The notes under the pieces: model-generated
Database searches by the model: none
Told to the model about the DNA's origin: nothing
Seen by the model: only the letters and a program-made list of their open reading frames with translations
Shown here: piece by piece, positions 59,701 to 64,000 of the stretch
Position numbering within the stretch: the stretch's first letter is position 1
Layout of the letters: each line of letters opens with the position of its first letter
Translations under genes and position numbers: made by a program
Assembly: GCA_039519185.1 (NCBI GenBank)
Contig: CM076847.1
Span: 86,772,360-86,836,359 of the forward strand
Direction: 5' to 3'
DNA: 64,000 nucleotides
Source: Astragalus membranaceus
Lineage: Eukaryota; Streptophyta; Magnoliopsida; Fabales; Fabaceae

Positions 59701-61046
59701 AATGGGGAAAAAATGCACTAGTATTTGTTTGAATGCATGAATATTAAGCTCATTTGTGTCCTAGAAGGGTTTCCTTAGGAATAGATCTAAGATTCTTTCT
59801 ACTGAGTGAACCTTTCAAAGGGTTGCTCTACAAGGTCCTAATAAGGTTCCTAGAGCCAACGACCCTGTTTGAGAACGCTAGCCACAACAATAGGCAAGCT
59901 ATTAGAAGTGACAGCACCCTCGAAGGGACCAAACTCTAGGTGAGACTTTCGTAACCACCGAGCTGGACGTACATCCAGAGGGCCATTACTACGCAGTCTC
60001 GTTCTAACTTAGTTTATGCTCCAGTCCGGGTATAAGACTATTCTCACGTGTGTGCAAACGTGTGATAGTGGAGTGTGTGAAGGAGCAAAATGTTAAACAT
60101 ACCCTAGCTGCAAAACAAACAAACACATATACAGAAAATAATAGTCTTCTACCCTAGGGTTCACACATCACATAAAAATAATATGCAATAAAATAAAAGA
60201 ATAATCACAAATACAAACATAATGGTCTTCTATCCTAAGGTTTAAATATCATATGAAAATAATATAATATGCAAGAATAAAAGACAAAAGGATAGGGATA
60301 AAAATAAACATTAAATCAACAATTAATCCTACAACTAATTAGACTAGGCTTGACTCTCTAAAATGTCCCCAGTGAAGTCGCCGGCTGTAGCGATCGAAAA
60401 ATCTGGGCGAGGATTCCTCGAAGGTTCAAAAATGAAGCCGCCGCCAACGTTTAATTTTTAGGGCAAACATCGGTAAATCCCTTTGGAATGAATAAAGGTC
60501 TTTGAGACCAGATTAGGGTTCGGGAGTCGGTTATGCATGGGGAAGGTGTTAGCACCCCACGACATCCTTCCTTAGGAAGGTTACCTGCTATACACGAACA
60601 CATACTTCACAAGCAATGCATTTATCAAATTCAAAATGGATTCGACCACGGAAACGTTCCGGTGTGATTAATTTTTCATATGGTTATTGAATAGCTACAG
60701 GTAAACGGTACGAAAAAAATGTTAATTTTGAAAATGTTAACTTTTACCCTTTTATTGAAAGAAAAAGACTTAATAAAAATTTTAGTTTTTTGTGCTTGAC
60801 AGGAGTGGGCCCCTGCTCCTACGTATCTCCAGGTGCGATGGAGAAATCAAAGCTACGTAGTTCTTGGTGTAGAAAATGTTTGTGGGTTGGTGTTTTTTAA
60901 TGTAGGGGTTTTAGGACGGTGTGATCTGTGTTGAAGGACCACTGGGGGTCTGAAGGAGCGCTGAGGCTCTGAAGGGCCGCTGAGGGCTGAAGGAGCGCTG
61001 GGGCTCTGAAGGACCACAGTTCACTTATCCTAAAACGATGACTAAC
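59701..61046 (+). mobile_element. Ogre/Tat-like LTR 3' portion
   Basis: It contains GGTCTTTGAGACCAGATTAG, GGGTTCGGGAGTCGGTTATG, GGGGAAGGTGTTAGCACCCC and TTCCTTAGGAAGGTTACCTG (60498-60585). These phrases are conserved near the 3' end of Ogre/Tat LTRs in my knowledge of the family. TAGCGATCGAAAAATCTGGG and the AAGTCGCCGGC/GAAGCCGCCGCC pair precede them. The plus orientation agrees with the LTR start at 61047. Confidence 0.5.
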
Positions 61047-64000
61047 TGTCATACCCCAATTTTGTCCAACTAGTTGAAAATCAAATAAAATTGTTTTTCG
61101 TAAACGTCCGATTTTAATCAGTATTTTCTCATTTTTAAAAGTATACTGTCATTTGAGTCTATTCGCGTACGCATTTCATTCCCATGGTACGCATGTCACT
61201 TCCATCAGGTGTGTATTGCTCCTAATTAATGGGGCGTGTTTATTTAGATACGCGTGTTTATTTAGAGTACGCGTGTTTATTCTCGTTGTGTGCATTATTT
61301 TGCTAATCAAGTGCGTGTTTGCCGTGCGAGAGTCATTTACTTGTGCGTTCTGCTCGAAGGTTGTTAGCAATTTAGCGTTATTGTTATTTGTTTCATTATT
61401 ATTTTTGGTTAATTAGTAGTTATCTATAAAAAGAAAATTAGTCAAATAGTTGTTTTGCTAAAATCTGTTTTCTTTTATTTATTTAAAATAATACAAAATT
61501 ACATTTTTTTTTGTTACACATCAAAAATAAAAAAGTAAGTCAAACAAAAACAAGAGGGCAGAGGCGCCCCCTGCTGCATCACAGCAACCCAAAAGTCAGC
61601 AAGCCAAAAGTCAGAAGGTCAGCAGAATGGACAAAGAGAAGAAGCCAAATTGTGGCAGCAACATGTCTCAGCAGAAGGTTTAGCATTGTCTAGCTCCAAA
61701 GCTTAAAATAGACAAAGTCTTTGCTGACCTTTTGTTATCCATAGCCTGCACACACATAAGCAATGTTTATAACAGTCAAATGCACTAAGTTGTGAAAGCA
61801 CCAGAGGTTGGAGAGGAAGAAAAATTGCTCAGAAGTTTTAGAGCATCAAAGCATGAAACACTTGAAAAAATACAAATCAGAGTTCCAAAAAAATTGACCT
61901 CAAAGTGCATTGCCCCATACATTTTTGACTATAAATACAGGGGAATAGTGTGGTAACAAACAGAGGAACATATACACACACAGACAACAATTGACAGACA
62001 GAGATACACGCAAAATAGAGAGAAATCGGTTTTTAGGAGGGCACGAAGGGTCTCAGTTCAAAAAAAACAGAGAGAAGCTGTTCATTTGGGACAAGGTTAG
62101 TTCCTAAATTTCTATAGTCATTTTCGTGTACCCCTTTATTTGTTATCGGTTCATGCTATGTATGTGACATATGGTGTAGTTTTCAAAACAGATCATTCGC
62201 TGATATATTTATGTTAAATCTTGATCCAGCATTATGCTTCAACAAAAGTTCTTCTTTTTTTAGTATATATGTGACATTTTTAGAAGCAGGGGGTTGAAAG
62301 TTTTGAGGATGAGGTAACTTTAGTGAATGGGTCAAAAAAAAACATTGAGGAACAGTGAGGAAGCCTTAGAAACAAAAGGTTTTGAGAATGATCTTTTTTC
62401 TTCCTCTGAAAAACAGTTGAGAAAATGAGAGGAGAGGCTAAAAAAAAAAACAAAAACAGTAAAGAAAAAATGAGACAATATGAAATAAGAGGGAAAGGAG
62501 AAAGGGATGTTACCTCCGACCACCGTCAGTGGTGGTCACCACCATGACCACCGCAAGCAAAAATGCATCCAACCACCCAAACGACCACGTGGGTCACCAT
62601 CAACCATCACGGCCTCCATCCACAACAAAACAACCACAACACCACCGCACCACCTTCGCTCCACCCATCATCACCAAACCGAACCGCCTCTGCCTCTCAC
62701 CGTTCGCATCTCACCCCCTTTGTGTCCCATCAAACAGTCATCCACACCCAACCACCTTCAAACACCCACAACCGCCACCACGGCCGAACCTTCCTCCACC
62801 AACGACAGCGTCCAACCACTAACTGCACCCCAACCTATGCCGTCGTAAGTCACAATATCCCTCATGGCCGTCGTTCGCGAGCTTTCCCCTCCCTCCGGGT
62901 TACGTTTCGTTGTCACCGGTGAAGGGGAGGAGGAGAGCGGCGCGTAGAGAAGAGAGACGAGATTAGGGTGGAGTGAGGGGGAGAGGCGGATGCAGGGCAG
63001 AGAGAGAGGAAGCAAAACGGAGGGAGGCGGATGCGCCGTTGGAAGGAGAGGGCGAGGCTACGGTTGAGGTGAGCTGAACGGTGGCGGTGGAGGTTGAGAG
63101 GAAACAGAGCTTGAGGCACTAAGGGAGAGGAGGCGAGATCGGTGGTTGAGAGAGAGAGGGATCGAACGGCCGTGGAGAGAGAGAGAGAGAGAAGAAAATT
63201 TTAGGGTTTGAGAAATCTTTTGGGAAAGGGGCGCTGTGGAGAGAAAGAGGATGAGATTAGGGTTTCTAGAATTAGATTTTCCTCTTATAGTATAAGTGCG
63301 GGGGCAATTTCGTCCTTTCACATTTTTTTATTTTTCAGATTCTTATTTACACCCCTGTGTTTATTTCACGCACCTCCCCGAAGCCCATCAGAAAATAAAA
63401 AATGTGGGCCAGCTCGCTAAGGATGGATTGGCTACTGTTTACACCCCCAATTTTAATAATACAGCCCTCCTGCCACTTGCACCCCACATTTTATTATTTC
63501 ACCCCCTGTTTCTCTTTTTAAATTTTATTCCTTTCCCCTAAGTAAACTTAATTTTTCACAAACTTTTTTTTTAAAAATAACGGATTTTCTTTTCCCTAAA
63601 TAAGAATCAATCCAATTGCGAAAACTCTTCAAAAATCAAATGTTTCCCCAAATAGAAATTAATTCCTTTCTAAAATCATTTTCAACCCATCGTCGCTAGT
63701 GGTTAATAAGAACCTCTGTTCGTCTAGCCATTGGTGGCGATGTCTTTTGCCCCAAAGAACAGCAAGCGATGATCACTCATAACCTTTATTAGCTTGATCA
63801 GTCGCGCCAATCAATCTCTTTCCAAAACCACTTTCAAAAAGGCAAATAAAAAACGGGTTGCTATTAATAGTCAATCAGAACCTTTGTTCGTCTGACTGGT
63901 GGTAGTGACTCTCATTTTCAAGAGTACTTAGCAGTGATTACCCATGATCTTGGTTAGTTTAATCATTCACTAAATGCTCGTCCTATTTCGAAAACTCACT
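61047..64000 (+). mobile_element. Ogre/Tat-like LTR, 5' portion, running off the window
   Basis: It starts TGTCATACCCCAATTTTGTC at 61047, reads rightward and reaches the window edge, so it is at least 2954 bp. It contains a CT/GA-rich and His/Pro/Thr-coding block (62500-63250) that looks like captured leader or gene DNA but holds no domain. A repeated theme AAGAACCTCTGTTCGTCTAG / CAGAACCTTTGTTCGTCTGA occurs near 63708 and 63887. No gene is supported. Confidence 0.5.

Noticed and set aside
62507..63321. Thr/His/Pro-rich and Ser/Leu-rich proteins
   Set aside because: Three overlapping frames in each direction arise from CCACCA and GAGAG-rich DNA; it is part of an LTR-like region with no conserved motif.

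Overview
This is an AT-rich plant nuclear window. Introns, LTR retrotransposons, hAT, CACTA and Helitron-type elements and long GC-poor intergenic stretches all point to a dicot. The Ogre/Tat-like repeats at the right end and the general repeat style suggest a papilionoid legume (Vicieae or Trifolieae type). That taxonomic call is an inference.

Only four host genes can be supported, all on the minus strand. They are a SUPERMAN-type single C2H2 zinc-finger repressor (11896-12450), a class XI myosin with 26 coding exons (15956-31432), and two paralogous small secreted peptide precursors (37187-37390 and 50996-51193). Following GT/AG junctions, the myosin assembles into one 1080-residue reading frame. 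It has a full motor, five IQ motifs and a short tail without the usual globular (dilute) domain, as in the XI-J subgroup. The two peptide genes share signal peptide, C-terminal Pro-rich motif, TATA position and the spacing of three TTGAC (W-box) motifs. They look like a tandem duplication pushed apart by transposons.

Layout. 1-2438: CACTA end, pyrimidine-rich DNA, and a Helitron-like 3' end with a 12-bp minisatellite. 2439-9954: a three-level nest, in which a hAT-type MITE (8-bp target repeat) holds a Tnt1/Tork-like copia element (5-bp target repeat ACATC), whose integrase is split by a 1786-bp CACTA element (3-bp target repeat ATG). 9955-15955: the zinc-finger gene, a 5'-truncated LINE with 13-bp target repeats, and tRNA-like SINE pieces. 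15956-31860: the myosin and its promoter, with a TRIM-like element and a Mutator-type MITE in introns. 31863-34578: a second Helitron-like element directly upstream of the myosin promoter. 35330-36740: a broken copia gag. 38867-50480: between the two peptide genes, a duplicated copia integrase region carrying a hAT MITE, a truncated copia flanked by a 10-bp direct repeat, a hAT inside a hAT, and a 2.5-kb solo LTR. 51595-64000: a foldback MITE, a 3-copy repeat and a large Ogre/Tat-like non-coding block.

The host genes show no shared pathway. The main story is nested insertion, with exact target-site repeats that let the order of events be read, plus the peptide gene pair.
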